Origin: CACKLF01 sp002725175
GTDB lineage: Bacteria > Pseudomonadota > Alphaproteobacteria > Rhodobacterales > Rhodobacteraceae
Length of the DNA: 41,422 bases
Direction: 5' to 3'
NCBI GenBank assembly: GCA_002725175.2
Contig: PBQX02000041.1
Span: forward strand, 1 to 41,422
Shown: one piece after another, positions 1 to 8,411 of the stretch
Layout: the number at the start of each line of letters is the position of its first letter
How positions within the stretch are numbered: position 1 is the first letter of the stretch
The notes under the pieces: model-generated
Seen by the model: only the letters and a program-made list of their open reading frames with translations
The model's database searches: none
Told to the model about the DNA's origin: nothing
Program-made: the position numbers and the translations under genes

Positions 1-716
1 GAGCAATTTTACCAGAAATTAAAACTCCAACATTAGTTTGCCACAGTAGGGATGACAAGCGAGTGCCAAAGGAGAATGGCCGTTACATTGCGGAGCATAT
101 TCCTGATGCAAAATATATTGAATATTCTTCCGGCGGGCACCTGCCTTACTTTGGCTTAGAGGACCAACTAGCTGATGATTTAGATTTTTTCTTTAAAAAA
201 TCATCCTTAAGAAACCAACTGCAAACTACAGAGAATGATAGATTGGCTACAATATTGTTTACAGACATTGTTGAATCAACGTCTAAGCTCTCTGAATTTG
301 GAGATAAAAAATGGAGTGAAATTCTTGATAAGCATGATGTAATTATTAAAGAAATGGCTGAAAAATTTTCTGGTAACTATATTAAGAGTACTGGTGATGG
401 AGCTCTACTAGTTTTTGATGGGCCGGTAAGAGGAATTACTTGTGCAGTTGAAATAAAAAGAGCTATTAAATTCTTGGGAATAGAATCTAGGTGTGGTCTG
501 CACTTAGGAAATATTGAGTGGAGGGGAGAAGATATTTCTGGCATGGCTGTTAATATAGCGTCCAGAGTAATGGACATTGATAAAGGTAACAATATCGTTA
601 TTACGAAAAGTTTAGCAGATCTTATTTCTGGCTCCGAATTAAAATTACAAAAGTTTGGCCAACATGAACTAAAAGGGATCCCAGGTTATTGGCCTCTTTT
701 TACGGTTGCCGTTTAG
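1..716 (+). CDS. Alpha/beta-hydrolase - class III nucleotide cyclase fusion (5' end outside window)
   Basis: The frame is open from base 3, so the gene runs in from the left; the GTG at 63 lies inside the protein. The first ~60 residues are the end of an alpha/beta-hydrolase fold (a PTLVCHSRDD strand/turn, then the SGGHLPYF segment with the terminal His). A class III cyclase domain follows. Counting from base 63, it has the metal Asp D68 (FTDIV), K108 and D112 (KSTGDG), D157, and the N164/R168 pair (VNIASR), so all catalytic positions I can check are present. The Lys/Asp pair suggests ATP as substrate. Hydrolase-cyclase fusions are a known architecture; the hydrolase substrate is unknown. Confidence 0.85.
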   Translation, partial: AILPEIKTPTLVCHSRDDKRVPKENGRYIAEHIPDAKYIEYSSGGHLPYFGLEDQLADDLDFFFKKSSLRNQLQTTENDRLATILFTDIVESTSKLSEFGDKKWSEILDKHDVIIKEMAEKFSGNYIKSTGDGALLVFDGPVRGITCAVEIKRAIKFLGIESRCGLHLGNIEWRGEDISGMAVNIASRVMDIDKGNNIVITKSLADLISGSELKLQKFGQHELKGIPGYWPLFTVAV

Positions 717-833
717 TTAATTTGCCAACATCAATTTAAAAATAATTATAAATTTTACAGCTAGGAATTGGCGTGGAAAAAAATGAAAAAGAAATAATTT
801 TAACGATCAATAGGTAATTCCAAGGAATTTTAT

Positions 834-1136
834 ATGGGTGAAAAATATCTTAAAGTTGTAAGTGTTGCAGAAAAGGGAGATGCTGGGATACTTAAGAGTT
901 TTCTGCATCAAGATTTCATGTACGTTAGTGAATTCGGTTTGCTTAATTCCGATGAGTTCGTGAAGGATATAAGGGATAGTATAGCTTCAGGTTGGACACT
1001 TTTGGAGCCAAAATGTCTTTTTGAAAATGAAAGTAGCTTAGTTTGGCAACATATGTCTGATGATTTAGTTGTTACGCATGTTCAGTTGTGGAAAGATGAG
1101 AAGCTATGGCGTGAGATGGTGAATAGGAATGTTTAA
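834..1136 (+). CDS. NTF2/SnoaL-like small protein (DUF4440-like)
   Basis: A 100-residue protein with ATG after a CCAAGGAA ribosome-binding site. The pattern (helical N-terminus, LHQDFMYVSEFG segment, then two strands ending in THVQLWKDEKLWREM) fits the cone-shaped NTF2-like fold, in which small proteins either act as enzymes on small molecules or only bind them. No signal peptide or membrane segment is visible. It leads a tight run with the 46-residue membrane protein (16 bp downstream) and the DUF924 gene, so the three are probably co-transcribed. The fold call rests on pattern recognition and the specific function is unknown. Confidence 0.55.
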   Translation: MGEKYLKVVSVAEKGDAGILKSFLHQDFMYVSEFGLLNSDEFVKDIRDSIASGWTLLEPKCLFENESSLVWQHMSDDLVVTHVQLWKDEKLWREMVNRNV

Positions 1137-1151
1137 AAGTGTTAATAAAAA

Positions 1152-1292
1152 ATGAGTAGATTTTATTTTGCATTAGCCAAATTTTTAATTTTTACGTTCA
1201 ATCCGTTATGGAAGCTATTCATCGTTTATTGGCTTAAATACAGATATGGGATAGTCAGGACCCCTGTAAAGAAGAAAAAAAGAAATAAGTAG
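1152..1292 (+). CDS. Small basic membrane protein, 46 residues
   Basis: ATG at 1152, stop at 1290. The product has a hydrophobic, aromatic-rich N-terminal two thirds (FYFALAKFLIFTFNPLWKLF and onward) and a very basic tail (TPVKKKKRNK), the shape of a short membrane-anchored protein with a cytoplasmic Lys/Arg tail. It fills the gap between two real genes exactly, starting 16 bp after one and stopping 2 bp before the ATG of the DUF924 gene, which suggests translational coupling. Against it: there is no strong Shine-Dalgarno sequence and I recognise no family. Function unknown. Confidence 0.5.
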   Translation: MSRFYFALAKFLIFTFNPLWKLFIVYWLKYRYGIVRTPVKKKKRNK

Positions 1293-1294
1293 TC

Positions 1295-2044
1295 ATGTCA
1301 TTTCAAGATTTGACCCCTAAAAAATTCAGTAGAATACCTGCAGTACTTAAAGCTGTGGAAAATCCACGAGCGCCACAAAGTGTTTTAAATTACATGTGCG
1401 GTTGTGACATTAGCGATCCGGAAGCTAAAAAGGGTCTTTATACTGATGAAATAGTAGAACCTCTTCTAGGTATCTGGTTTAGAAGTGGAACTGCTTTAGA
1501 CGCGCTATGTCAGCCTTTTTCTTTTGTTATTCGAGAATTAAAATCTGATCCACCAACTTTAATTGAAGATGAATGGTTTACTACTGAAGGTCAGATTGCA
1601 AGGGTCTTATTGGCAGATCAACTGTCACGCTCATGTTTTAGAGGAACAGCTGAGGCTTTTTCGTTTGATTACATAGGCCGGGAGCTAGTCCGAGATTTAG
1701 TGAGAACAGATAAAATACAAGAAACTTTAAAATTACCTCCAGCGCTTTTATATCTCCTGCCTTGGGCCTTAGCCCATTCTGAAAATATCTCTGATCTCGT
1801 GCGCGCTTGCGAAATAATTGATATGGCTATCGATGCCTACCCTCATTTTAGTTTATTTGAGGGCAGGAACAAAAAAGCTGTAGATCAGCATAGACAAGTT
1901 CTAGAAAAGTTTGGTCGTTATCCTCAAAGAAATTTGGAATTTGGAAGAATTAATACTGCTGAAGAAGAAGTATGGTTGGCAGATAAAGAAAATTTGCCAA
2001 TATGGGCAGGGGGTAAGCTTTCGGTTGATCAGAATATCAAATGA
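1295..2044 (+). CDS. DUF924 family protein
   Basis: A 249-residue protein. The second half carries the family's hallmarks: GIWFRSG, ARVLLADQLSRSCFRGTAEA (the family's LLLDQFPRNxYRGTxxAF region) and HRQVLEKFGRYPQRN followed by FGR.NTAEEEVWL. DUF924 proteins are soluble, all-helical, TPR-like proteins common in Proteobacteria, with no settled biochemical role. The N-terminus (about residues 1-45, with a CGCD motif) is longer than in many members. It is the last gene of the 834-2044 run and converges on the minus-strand gene ending at 2099. Confidence 0.85.
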   Translation: MSFQDLTPKKFSRIPAVLKAVENPRAPQSVLNYMCGCDISDPEAKKGLYTDEIVEPLLGIWFRSGTALDALCQPFSFVIRELKSDPPTLIEDEWFTTEGQIARVLLADQLSRSCFRGTAEAFSFDYIGRELVRDLVRTDKIQETLKLPPALLYLLPWALAHSENISDLVRACEIIDMAIDAYPHFSLFEGRNKKAVDQHRQVLEKFGRYPQRNLEFGRINTAEEEVWLADKENLPIWAGGKLSVDQNIK

Positions 2045-2098
2045 AGATCAGTTGCGCTAGAAACCTCCATCTGTTTCTTTGCGCCAGAATTATATTTG

Positions 2099-2428
2099 CT
2101 AACTAAATCCCCATATTTGTTCACCGCGATAAAAAGATGATTTCCCAATAAAGTCGCCTCCAATTTTTGCCCACTGACTGTGAAACTTTTGACATGCTTC
2201 ATAGGCACTTTTATCTCTATAAGTCCAAATAATAGCAACTCGCATTAAATCGTTGTTTTCTTCAATTAAGCTCGCTGACTGGTTTAATTGTCCATTTTCT
2301 TTTAAAAACTCAACTGCTTTAGGAGAATAAAACGTGATATATTTCTCATACCACAAATCGTATTGCACTCTAGACGGAAAACTTATTAAGCCCACACTTA
2401 CAAAGTTTCTAGACTGGTTTTCACTCAT
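2099..2428 (-). CDS. Small ferredoxin-like-fold protein (ABM-like), hypothetical
   Basis: A 109-residue soluble protein, ATG at 2428. The order beta (VSVGLISF), helix (QYDLWYEKYITFYSPKAVEF), beta (DLMRVAIIWTYRDKSAYEAC) is that of the dimeric alpha/beta-barrel superfamily that includes antibiotic-biosynthesis monooxygenases and EthD. The core MRVAIIWTYRDKSAYE resembles MLALWTFKEKSHQK in the 4877-5185 protein and the weaker WEYKD of the 24244-24534 protein, so I take these as distant paralogues. No catalytic residue can be named. It is followed on the same strand by nothing until the convergent DUF924 gene; the DUF3764 gene lies just upstream. Confidence 0.55.
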   Translation of the reverse strand: MSENQSRNFVSVGLISFPSRVQYDLWYEKYITFYSPKAVEFLKENGQLNQSASLIEENNDLMRVAIIWTYRDKSAYEACQKFHSQWAKIGGDFIGKSSFYRGEQIWGFS

Positions 2429-2482
2429 TTTCTTTCATACCAACTGTCTCGCACTTTATTCTAATAATCTTCCTTGAGATGT

Positions 2483-2749
2483 CTATCCTAGATAAACGCT
2501 TTGCTCAGTTGTCTCTAACATGTGACCGGATTCCAGAATATCCTCTTTATGCTCTTCCATAAAGTTAGCAGCTTTGTCCTCATCAATTATGCGAACTACT
2601 ATACAGACCTTTTGTGGATCATCTTCAGAACGTCCTCTGTATAAGGGAGTCATTCCAGCAGAAGCTTGAGCTTCTTTATGGCTGTCAAAATTTTTTTCCC
2701 AATGCTCATAAGGTTTGTTGATTTTAAAGGTCATGACTTGAGTTTTCAT
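2483..2749 (-). CDS. DUF3764 family protein
   Basis: An 88-residue soluble protein starting at ATG 2749, with AAAGAGAA upstream. The sequence TFKINKPYEHWEKNFDSH, the PLYRGRSEDDPQKVCIVV strand and the end LETTEQSVYLG match the DUF3764 pattern (TFKLxKPFExWxxxFD, LYRGxSxDDPxKVxVV), a small family of presumed dimeric ferredoxin-like-fold proteins with unknown function. It lies 54 bp upstream of the 2099-2428 gene in the same direction and probably shares its transcript. This is a family assignment from memory of the motif, not a search. Confidence 0.65.
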   Translation of the reverse strand: MKTQVMTFKINKPYEHWEKNFDSHKEAQASAGMTPLYRGRSEDDPQKVCIVVRIIDEDKAANFMEEHKEDILESGHMLETTEQSVYLG

Positions 2750-2829
2750 TCTCTTTTCCTCATAGTTTAAGCTAATGGCAGTTAATAACTAATATTATGT
2801 TATATCGTTTTTGATGTAAATAAGGTCCA

Positions 2830-3345
2830 ATGTCCAAATTTTTGTTTATAAAGATCTTAATTTTTATATTGATAAGTTGTAAAGCGGTCGCTAAGGATAT
2901 CCCTAATAAAAAGCCATCTACTAGAATGCTGCTAGCAGTTAGTGATGAAAAGCCGAGAAACTCCTACGTAAGAGTGATTAGTGTTTCTCCATACTCCGTA
3001 AATATAGTTGATGCTGACACGATTGATGTGGGAAGGGATAGGGTAAGACTGAATGGTATATCGGCAGATGAGCGAGGTAAGCCTACATATAATTCTTGCA
3101 AGAGAGAGGTAGTCTCTATCATTAGAAAATCATCTGAAGTTATTTGCTTTATGTCTGGTGATCTGACTTACAATAGAGAGGTTGGTGAGTGCTTCGTAGT
3201 CAATAATGGGGTTCAGGAAGACTTGAATAGGCTTATAGTTGAGTCTGGTTGTGCTAGGGATTGTAGAAGGTACTCTGGTGGGTACTATAAGAAATATGAA
3301 ACAACAAAGAGTAAACAGTTAGATTTGCCGAATTATTGTAGATAG
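2830..3345 (+). CDS. Secreted staphylococcal-nuclease-like (SNase/TNase) protein with altered active site
   Basis: 171 residues, beginning with a hydrophobic export signal of about 20 residues; a Cys at 17 (LISCKA) could be a lipobox, so it may be a lipoprotein. The nuclease-fold core is VDADTIDVGRDRVRLNGISADE (residues 60-81) plus DLTYNREVGECFV (111-123) and QEDLNRLIVESG. R73, E81 and R116 line up with SNase Arg35, Glu43 and Arg87. The calcium ligand Asp40 aligns with S78, so catalysis is doubtful. Several Cys in the C-terminal half suggest disulfides in the periplasm. It is followed 12 bp later by a membrane-protein gene. Confidence 0.7.
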   Translation: MSKFLFIKILIFILISCKAVAKDIPNKKPSTRMLLAVSDEKPRNSYVRVISVSPYSVNIVDADTIDVGRDRVRLNGISADERGKPTYNSCKREVVSIIRKSSEVICFMSGDLTYNREVGECFVVNNGVQEDLNRLIVESGCARDCRRYSGGYYKKYETTKSKQLDLPNYCR

Positions 3346-3357
3346 GTTATTAGCGCT

Positions 3358-3759
3358 ATGAAAGCACTTAAGACATTTCTTCTCATGTTTTCTATATCAC
3401 TTTTACCATCAAATACAGTGATTGGTATGCTACTCATTACCTTAGGTTTATTTTCCTGCTTGTATCTACTAATGATATTTGGTGAAGAAATAGTTCCAAT
3501 TTTAGGTGGTTTAACATTTGCAGAAGCAAGTGTTGAATGTGATTTGATCGAGGACAATTCCCGATGGTCCTATGATGGTGGCTTTGACGATTGTGTGGAT
3601 TACTATATTTCTGACGAGCTTGTTAGATTAGAGTTGATTTATAATATTTTGCCCATTGGGTTTTCAGCATTTTTTGCAATTGTTTTTATAGTTGGTGGTG
3701 TATTNCTGTTATGCTACCCATACCNAAAAATTAAAAGTCCAACGAAGGGAAAAGTGTGA
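3358..3759 (+). CDS. Hypothetical membrane protein
   Basis: 133 residues with two hydrophobic segments near the N-terminus (about residues 5-24 and 20-41, possibly one hairpin) and one near 93-120 ending in a short basic tail. The central, acidic region (about 50-90) is rich in Asp/Glu/Trp and has two Cys, consistent with an extracytoplasmic loop. The stop codon overlaps the asparaginase ATG by one base (TGATG), so the two genes are probably translationally coupled. I recognise no family. Two ambiguous bases fall in the last 30 codons. Confidence 0.6.
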   Translation: MKALKTFLLMFSISLLPSNTVIGMLLITLGLFSCLYLLMIFGEEIVPILGGLTFAEASVECDLIEDNSRWSYDGGFDDCVDYYISDELVRLELIYNILPIGFSAFFAIVFIVGGVXLLCYPYXKIKSPTKGKV

Positions 3760-4799
3760 TGACGGCATATAAGAAAATGAAGGCTTTACCTTTCATTTCT
3801 GATGAACCTTTACGTGTTCTAGTTAATCGTAATGGTGTGGCTGAAAGTATTCATGAAGTAGATATTGCGGTTTGTGACGCATATGGTGAGGTTCATTTTG
3901 GTATGGGGAGTTATAGTAGCGAAATTTTTCCTCGCTCTGCAATGAAGCCATTACAGGCAATCGCCCTTATTGAAATGCTTAATCAAGTGAATGATTTGCC
4001 GGTTATGACTGCTGCCGAAGTTGCGCTTATTTGTGCAAGTCACAATGGAGAGGAAAGTCATAGTAATGCCGTAANAACTCTGTTGAAAAAGTTTGATATC
4101 AGTCCCGAGGCCCTCATTTGCGGTCCGCATTGGTCATTGGAGCAAGAAAGTTTGATTGAGCAAGTTAGAACAATAGAAAAACCACACAAAACGCATAATA
4201 ACTGTAGTGGAAAACATGCTGGCATGTTGATTCTAGCCAAGCTGATGACTGGTAATACGGATAATTATGCCGAGATTTACCATGAGGCTCAGCAAAAAAT
4301 TCTTGATAAGTTGCAGATAATGACTGATTCAAACTTGCTTTCAAATGTGACTGCGATTGATGGATGTGGGGCNCCAGCTTATCGTGCTCCATTAAAAAAN
4401 TGGGCCAGGGCTTTTGCCTTGTTTTCTGGTGGTGGCAACTTGCCGGTTGCAACAAAAGAAGCCTGNCTTAGGCTTAATAAAAGTATTTCTGCCCATCCTT
4501 ATTTCGTTGCTGGAAGAAACCGTGCTTGCTCTGCTGTTAATGAAGCATATAGGGAAAAAATTATGGTTAAGGTAGGAGCCGAGGGTGTNTATTCTGCAGC
4601 CTTTCACGAATTTAAGCTTGGNTTGATGCTAAAAACAAGAGATGGNAATAAAAGGGGTGCAGAGGTTGCTCTTGGTGCAGTTTTTAGAGCACTTGGTTAT
4701 GTAATTAAAAAAGATGTTAGGCCTTATTTCTTTCCTGAGATTAATAATTGGGCCGGTAAAAAAGTTGGCGATGTAACGCTTCAAAATCTTTCATTTTAG
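3759..4799 (+). CDS. L-asparaginase, Asparaginase_II (Rhizobium etli AnsA-type, class 3) family
   Basis: Converts L-asparagine to aspartate and ammonia in the cytoplasm. I chose ATG 3759 (346 residues), which overlaps the previous stop, over GTG 3756. Family signatures are clear: SAMKPLQAIALIE, CASHNGEE, NNCSGKHAGML and DGCG. These give both Ser/Lys pairs of the family (S60-K63; S94 with a Lys at about 271 in VKVGAEG) and the zinc-site residues C149, K152 and C203, by analogy with the R. etli enzymes. It is unrelated in fold to E. coli AnsA/AnsB. Several N bases fall in the second half but the frame stays intact. Confidence 0.88.
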   Translation: MTAYKKMKALPFISDEPLRVLVNRNGVAESIHEVDIAVCDAYGEVHFGMGSYSSEIFPRSAMKPLQAIALIEMLNQVNDLPVMTAAEVALICASHNGEESHSNAVXTLLKKFDISPEALICGPHWSLEQESLIEQVRTIEKPHKTHNNCSGKHAGMLILAKLMTGNTDNYAEIYHEAQQKILDKLQIMTDSNLLSNVTAIDGCGXPAYRAPLKXWARAFALFSGGGNLPVATKEAXLRLNKSISAHPYFVAGRNRACSAVNEAYREKIMVKVGAEGXYSAAFHEFKLXLMLKTRDXNKRGAEVALGAVFRALGYVIKKDVRPYFFPEINNWAGKKVGDVTLQNLSF

Positions 4800-4876
4800 C
4801 GGCAAAACAGAGCTAAAACATTTGAGCTAAATCCTATTAACCCCCTATAATTCTTATTTTTTTAGTCTCTAGAGAT

Positions 4877-5185
4877 CTATTTTGTTTTTCCAATNGCTAA
4901 TGTATGCTCAACCTCCCAATTNTTGGTAATTGTTTTAGGAGCTAGTCTGTCTCTGTAGGGGATTATTATTTTCTCTCCAAGGTCTTGTATAATCTTTTGA
5001 TGTGATTTCTCTTTAAATGTCCAAAGTGCCAACATTCTGTTTGGAGACTCAGTATCTTTAACAATTTCTAAAGTGCTTTCTGGAAGTTTTTCAATATAGT
5101 TCGGCCATTGCTGTTTAAGTACCATTATAAACATGTCACAATCATCTTCTGAAGCAAAAGTATTAATTATTGTTGTTTTAAGCAT
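4877..5185 (-). CDS. Small ferredoxin-like-fold protein (ABM-like), hypothetical
   Basis: 102 residues, ATG at 5185. Beta strand (TTIINTFAS), helix (DCDMFIMVLKQQWPNYI), strand pair around MLALWTFKEKSHQKI and a C-terminal strand (NWEVEHT) give the ferredoxin-like dimeric alpha/beta-barrel order. It resembles the 24244-24534 protein over its second half (LAPKTIT.NWEVEH against LTPKEI.YETKVRH) and the 2099-2428 protein in its core, so this is one of several dispersed paralogues. It is convergent with the asparaginase gene and has no same-strand neighbour. The substrate is unknown. Confidence 0.5.
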   Translation of the reverse strand: MLKTTIINTFASEDDCDMFIMVLKQQWPNYIEKLPESTLEIVKDTESPNRMLALWTFKEKSHQKIIQDLGEKIIIPYRDRLAPKTITXNWEVEHTLXIGKTK

Positions 5186-5522
5186 GCTTTCCCATTCAGG
5201 TGTTCTTGCCTTAATTTATGTGAATATCTTAATAGGGAGGGGATNAGGTGTAAATCTTAAATTGAGAATCTTGGNTTGCTGAGCTTCCGATACATATAAN
5301 TAGGTAAACCCAATGACTTCACATGTGGTTGTAGATCATGTGTACTTTTTGACATGNCAAGTGAAACACCCAAGTTTCTGATACTAATGCAATACACATC
5401 CTTTGATTGACTTTTTGTTTTAGTGATCTAAGAAACTAAGACTGTATTGAGTAATACAATTTAGCGTTTGATCAAATATTTCCATCAAAAATATCCAATT
5501 AGAAAATTAAGGATCAATAAAT
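5186..5522. other. 337-bp intergenic region before the helicase gene
   Basis: Divergent region between the minus-strand gene starting at 5185 and the helicase starting at 5523, so it should carry promoters for both. I see no convincing ORF, tRNA or strong hairpin. A CACATGTG palindrome lies near 5321 but there is nothing to tie it to an operator. Four N bases limit reading. An AAGGA ribosome-binding site for the helicase lies at its right edge. Confidence 0.4.
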
Positions 5523-6812
5523 TTGGAATTTAAATCTTTTGGCCTAATTACACCTCTTGTTAAAGCATTAGACAAGAAGGGGTTTAATGCTCCTACACCG
5601 ATACAGGTTAAATCTATTCCTATCATCTTGAAAAGAAGGGATTTAATTGGGTTAGCTCAGACTGGAACAGGTAAGACTGCAGCTTTTATTCTGCCGTTGA
5701 TAAGTCTTTTGTATGAAAAAGAACGTGTTGGAAAATTTAGGAAAGTTAAGATGCTTGTATTAGCTCCAACGCGAGAGCTAGCACTGCAGATTGGTGAGGT
5801 GGCTAAGTTTTTTGCATCTTTTGCTAATCTTAAGACATGTGTGGTAGTGGGTGGGGTGCCGATTGCCAGACAATTTAAAGATTTACGAAAAGGGTCTGAT
5901 ATCATTATTGGCACACCTGGTCGTATAGAGGATCATCTGCAAAAAACTACGATAGATTTAAGCCATATTGAATTTGCTGTGTTAGATGAGGCGGATCAAA
6001 TGCTAGATATAGGGTTTTTACCTTCCATAAAAAGAATTTTAACTGTTACTCCTAAAGACCGCCAAACATTGCTTTTCTCAGCTACCATGTCAGATCAGAT
6101 AAAAGATCTAACTACAAATTTCATGAAAGAACCTGTTGAGGTTGGAGTTTCCGTGGCCTCAAAACCCATAGAGAAAATCAAACAAAAAATTATAATGTTA
6201 GACCGTCTTCACAAAAAAGATGCTCTAAAAAANATTATTACTAATAGTTCAGGGTCTAGAGTATTGGTGTTTGTGCGAACCAAGCATGGCGCTGATAAGA
6301 TTGTTAAGAATTTATCAAAAGAAGGTGTTAATATAGACACCATTCATGGAAATAAATCACAAAACCAAAGACAAAAGGCGTTATCAAATTTTAAAAATGG
6401 ATCTTGCCCAGCTCTTATCGCAACAGATATTGCAGCTAGAGGAATTGATGTTCCAGGTGTAAAGTTAGTGGTCAATTTTGATTTACCTGAAAGTCCTGAA
6501 AGCTATGTGCATAGAATAGGACGAACTGCACGTGCTGGAGCTTCTGGTGATGCTATTTCATTTTGCTCAAGTTCAGAACTTAAATACCTGCGAGCAATTG
6601 AGAAATTAATCAAATCAAATATTCCTGCATTTAAGTCTGATGGAACNCCTTTTAAAAGTACTAATCTTAGGGAAAGTAAGTCTTCAGAAAAGAATAATGC
6701 CAAGGTAAATAACTCTTCAAAGCAATCAAAAGACAGTAAAGATATTAGAAAAAATTCTATTAAATATAAAAGGAAGAATGGAGCAAAAAAAAGAAAGGCT
6801 AAAAGGTTTTGA
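5523..6812 (+). CDS. rhlE: DEAD-box RNA helicase, RhlE type
   Basis: 429 residues from a TTG start placed 9 nt after AAGGA; no ATG is available upstream. ATP-dependent RNA unwinding, typically in ribosome assembly or RNA turnover. All helicase motifs are visible in order: Q motif (FNAPTPIQ), I (AQTGTGKT), Ia (PTRELA), TPGR, II (DEAD), III (SAT), then HGNKSQNQR, TDIAARGIDV (V) and HRIGRTARAG (VI). The last ~60 residues form a Lys/Ser/Asn-rich basic tail, a usual RNA-binding extension in this group. Its stop overlaps the start of the transporter gene by 4 bases. Confidence 0.9.
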   Translation: MEFKSFGLITPLVKALDKKGFNAPTPIQVKSIPIILKRRDLIGLAQTGTGKTAAFILPLISLLYEKERVGKFRKVKMLVLAPTRELALQIGEVAKFFASFANLKTCVVVGGVPIARQFKDLRKGSDIIIGTPGRIEDHLQKTTIDLSHIEFAVLDEADQMLDIGFLPSIKRILTVTPKDRQTLLFSATMSDQIKDLTTNFMKEPVEVGVSVASKPIEKIKQKIIMLDRLHKKDALKXIITNSSGSRVLVFVRTKHGADKIVKNLSKEGVNIDTIHGNKSQNQRQKALSNFKNGSCPALIATDIAARGIDVPGVKLVVNFDLPESPESYVHRIGRTARAGASGDAISFCSSSELKYLRAIEKLIKSNIPAFKSDGXPFKSTNLRESKSSEKNNAKVNNSSKQSKDSKDIRKNSIKYKRKNGAKKRKAKRF

Positions 6813-7984
6813 AAGATAATAATTTTATAATATATATCCTGGCCCTTGCTAATGCTTCCGTTGTGGTTGGGATGGGTCTTATCACTCCNTCAATTTTAAT
6901 TATAAAAAATGATTTTAATGTTTCAGCTGAAACTGTCCAATTAGTATTAACATACTATATGCTCGCTGCTGGGTTGGGACAATTAATTTTTGGTACATTA
7001 TCCGACAGATATGGCAGGAGGCCGATCCTGCTTATGGGTGGATTTTTATTTGCTGCTTCAAGTATAATTTCAATTTTTTCACCCAATATTCTTTCTTTAT
7101 TATTTTTAAGGGTAATACAAGGATTGGGCGCTGCCGCGTGTATGTCAATGGCTCGTGTAATAATTACAGATAGTTTTGAAAAGACTGAGGCTGCCGAAAA
7201 ATTATCATTAGTGACTGCCATTATGGTTATTTTTCCTCTAATTTCCTTAATTTTAGGTGGCTTTATTGCTGAAACTATTGGTTGGGTTGGAACAATGTAC
7301 ATTTTTGTTCTATTTGGCTTTATAATCTTTATCTGTGCTTTGATCCAAATTCCTGAAACAAAGATAGATAAAATAAAAAGATTGAATTTTGAGAAAATTT
7401 CTAATTCTTATTTAATGGTATTAAAGAATTCTAAGTTTTTAATTCTTACATTTATTAGTTCTATTCTAGTGGGAATTTTCTTTTCATCATTTGGATTTAT
7501 GCCTTATGAATTTGCAAGACTAGGAGTTTCTCCATTGGAATTTGGCTTTTGGCTTTCTTTTACAGGCTTAGGTTACTTTGCTGGCAATATTTTAAACAAA
7601 TATTATGCAGCAGTTTTCGGAATTGAAAAATTAATTATCATTGGNTGTCTNCTTTCTTTTATGTCTTATCTTTCAATACTTTTCATGCATTTGAATAGTT
7701 TTTTAAATCCTTTGTATATATCATTGCCTATTATAGTATTTGGTCTTGGAAATGGGTTTACTGTTGCTAATTGTATTATTGGCGGTGTGTCCGCTACAGG
7801 TAGCAATTCAGGAACTGCAACTGGTGTTGCGGGCGCTATGCAAATGTCGTCGGGAGGTATTGTGGGGGCTATTGTAATAAGCTTGGGCGGTGATGAAAGC
7901 TTTCTTGTTTGCCTTATATTAGTAAATCTTTTGTGCGCAATAGCATTTTTACTATCGTTCTATAATTATAAAAATAAAGCCTAA
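6809..7984 (+). CDS. Bcr/CflA-type MFS drug:H+ antiporter
   Basis: 391 residues with about 12 membrane segments. The MFS motif A loop GTLSDRYGRRP (between TM2 and TM3) and VIQGLGAAACMSMARVIITD (TM4 region) are characteristic of the Bcr/CflA multidrug-export subfamily in the inner membrane. The start is TTG 6809, overlapping the helicase stop (TTGA); the stop at 6800 in this frame excludes anything longer, so translation is probably coupled to the helicase. The substrate cannot be read from sequence. Pairing with rhlE is probably only operon organisation, not shared function. Confidence 0.85.
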   Translation: MKDNNFIIYILALANASVVVGMGLITXSILIIKNDFNVSAETVQLVLTYYMLAAGLGQLIFGTLSDRYGRRPILLMGGFLFAASSIISIFSPNILSLLFLRVIQGLGAAACMSMARVIITDSFEKTEAAEKLSLVTAIMVIFPLISLILGGFIAETIGWVGTMYIFVLFGFIIFICALIQIPETKIDKIKRLNFEKISNSYLMVLKNSKFLILTFISSILVGIFFSSFGFMPYEFARLGVSPLEFGFWLSFTGLGYFAGNILNKYYAAVFGIEKLIIIXCXLSFMSYLSILFMHLNSFLNPLYISLPIIVFGLGNGFTVANCIIGGVSATGSNSGTATGVAGAMQMSSGGIVGAIVISLGGDESFLVCLILVNLLCAIAFLLSFYNYKNKA

Positions 7985-8055
7985 GTGAATTCTTCTGGCT
8001 AACTTAACGAAAATCCTAAGTGCTGCAATTAATTTTATATATATGACCGCTATAG

Positions 8056-8349
8056 CTAATCCATATATAAATAAAGATCACAGGTCATATCTTTTAGTGA
8101 AGTTTTTTCAAAAGTAAGATAACAATTATAAATTCCTTTTTCAGATTTTATAATTAAGGCCCATGGGTGATGAGTTCCTGCGACTTGATAAGACCATTTG
8201 GGCGCTCCCANAATTACTTCATTATCTCTAAGAAAAGAGGTGATTGCTTTTTTCCCGTTTAGTATCAAAGTGCTGTCAGTTCCATTTATTTCTGACTCAG
8301 CTAAGACTGGAAAAGCAATAAAAACGAATAGTAATAAGTATCTTTTCAT
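8056..8349 (-). CDS. Small exported protein, hypothetical
   Basis: 97 residues beginning with a textbook signal peptide (MKRYLLLFVFIAFPVLA, cleavage after VLA), so the ~80-residue mature part should be periplasmic. The mature part has a WSYQVAGTHHPWALII stretch and two Cys (CYLTF, CDLYL) that could form a disulfide. I do not recognise a family. It is separated by 62 bp from the ureohydrolase gene upstream on the same strand and could share its transcript. Confidence 0.6.
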   Translation of the reverse strand: MKRYLLLFVFIAFPVLAESEINGTDSTLILNGKKAITSFLRDNEVIXGAPKWSYQVAGTHHPWALIIKSEKGIYNCYLTFEKTSLKDMTCDLYLYMD

Positions 8350-8411
8350 AGCTATTTTAGAACTTTGGTCATGACGATTTCTTATGCTGCATTTGAGTTA
8401 TTATTAAAATA

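Noticed and set aside
5313..5381. 22-codon ATG ORF and CACATGTG palindrome upstream of the helicase.
   Set aside because: Too short, ambiguous bases inside, no ribosome-binding site; the palindrome alone does not support an operator.
6955..7302. 115-codon minus-strand ORF.
   Set aside because: Antisense to the conserved Bcr/CflA motifs.
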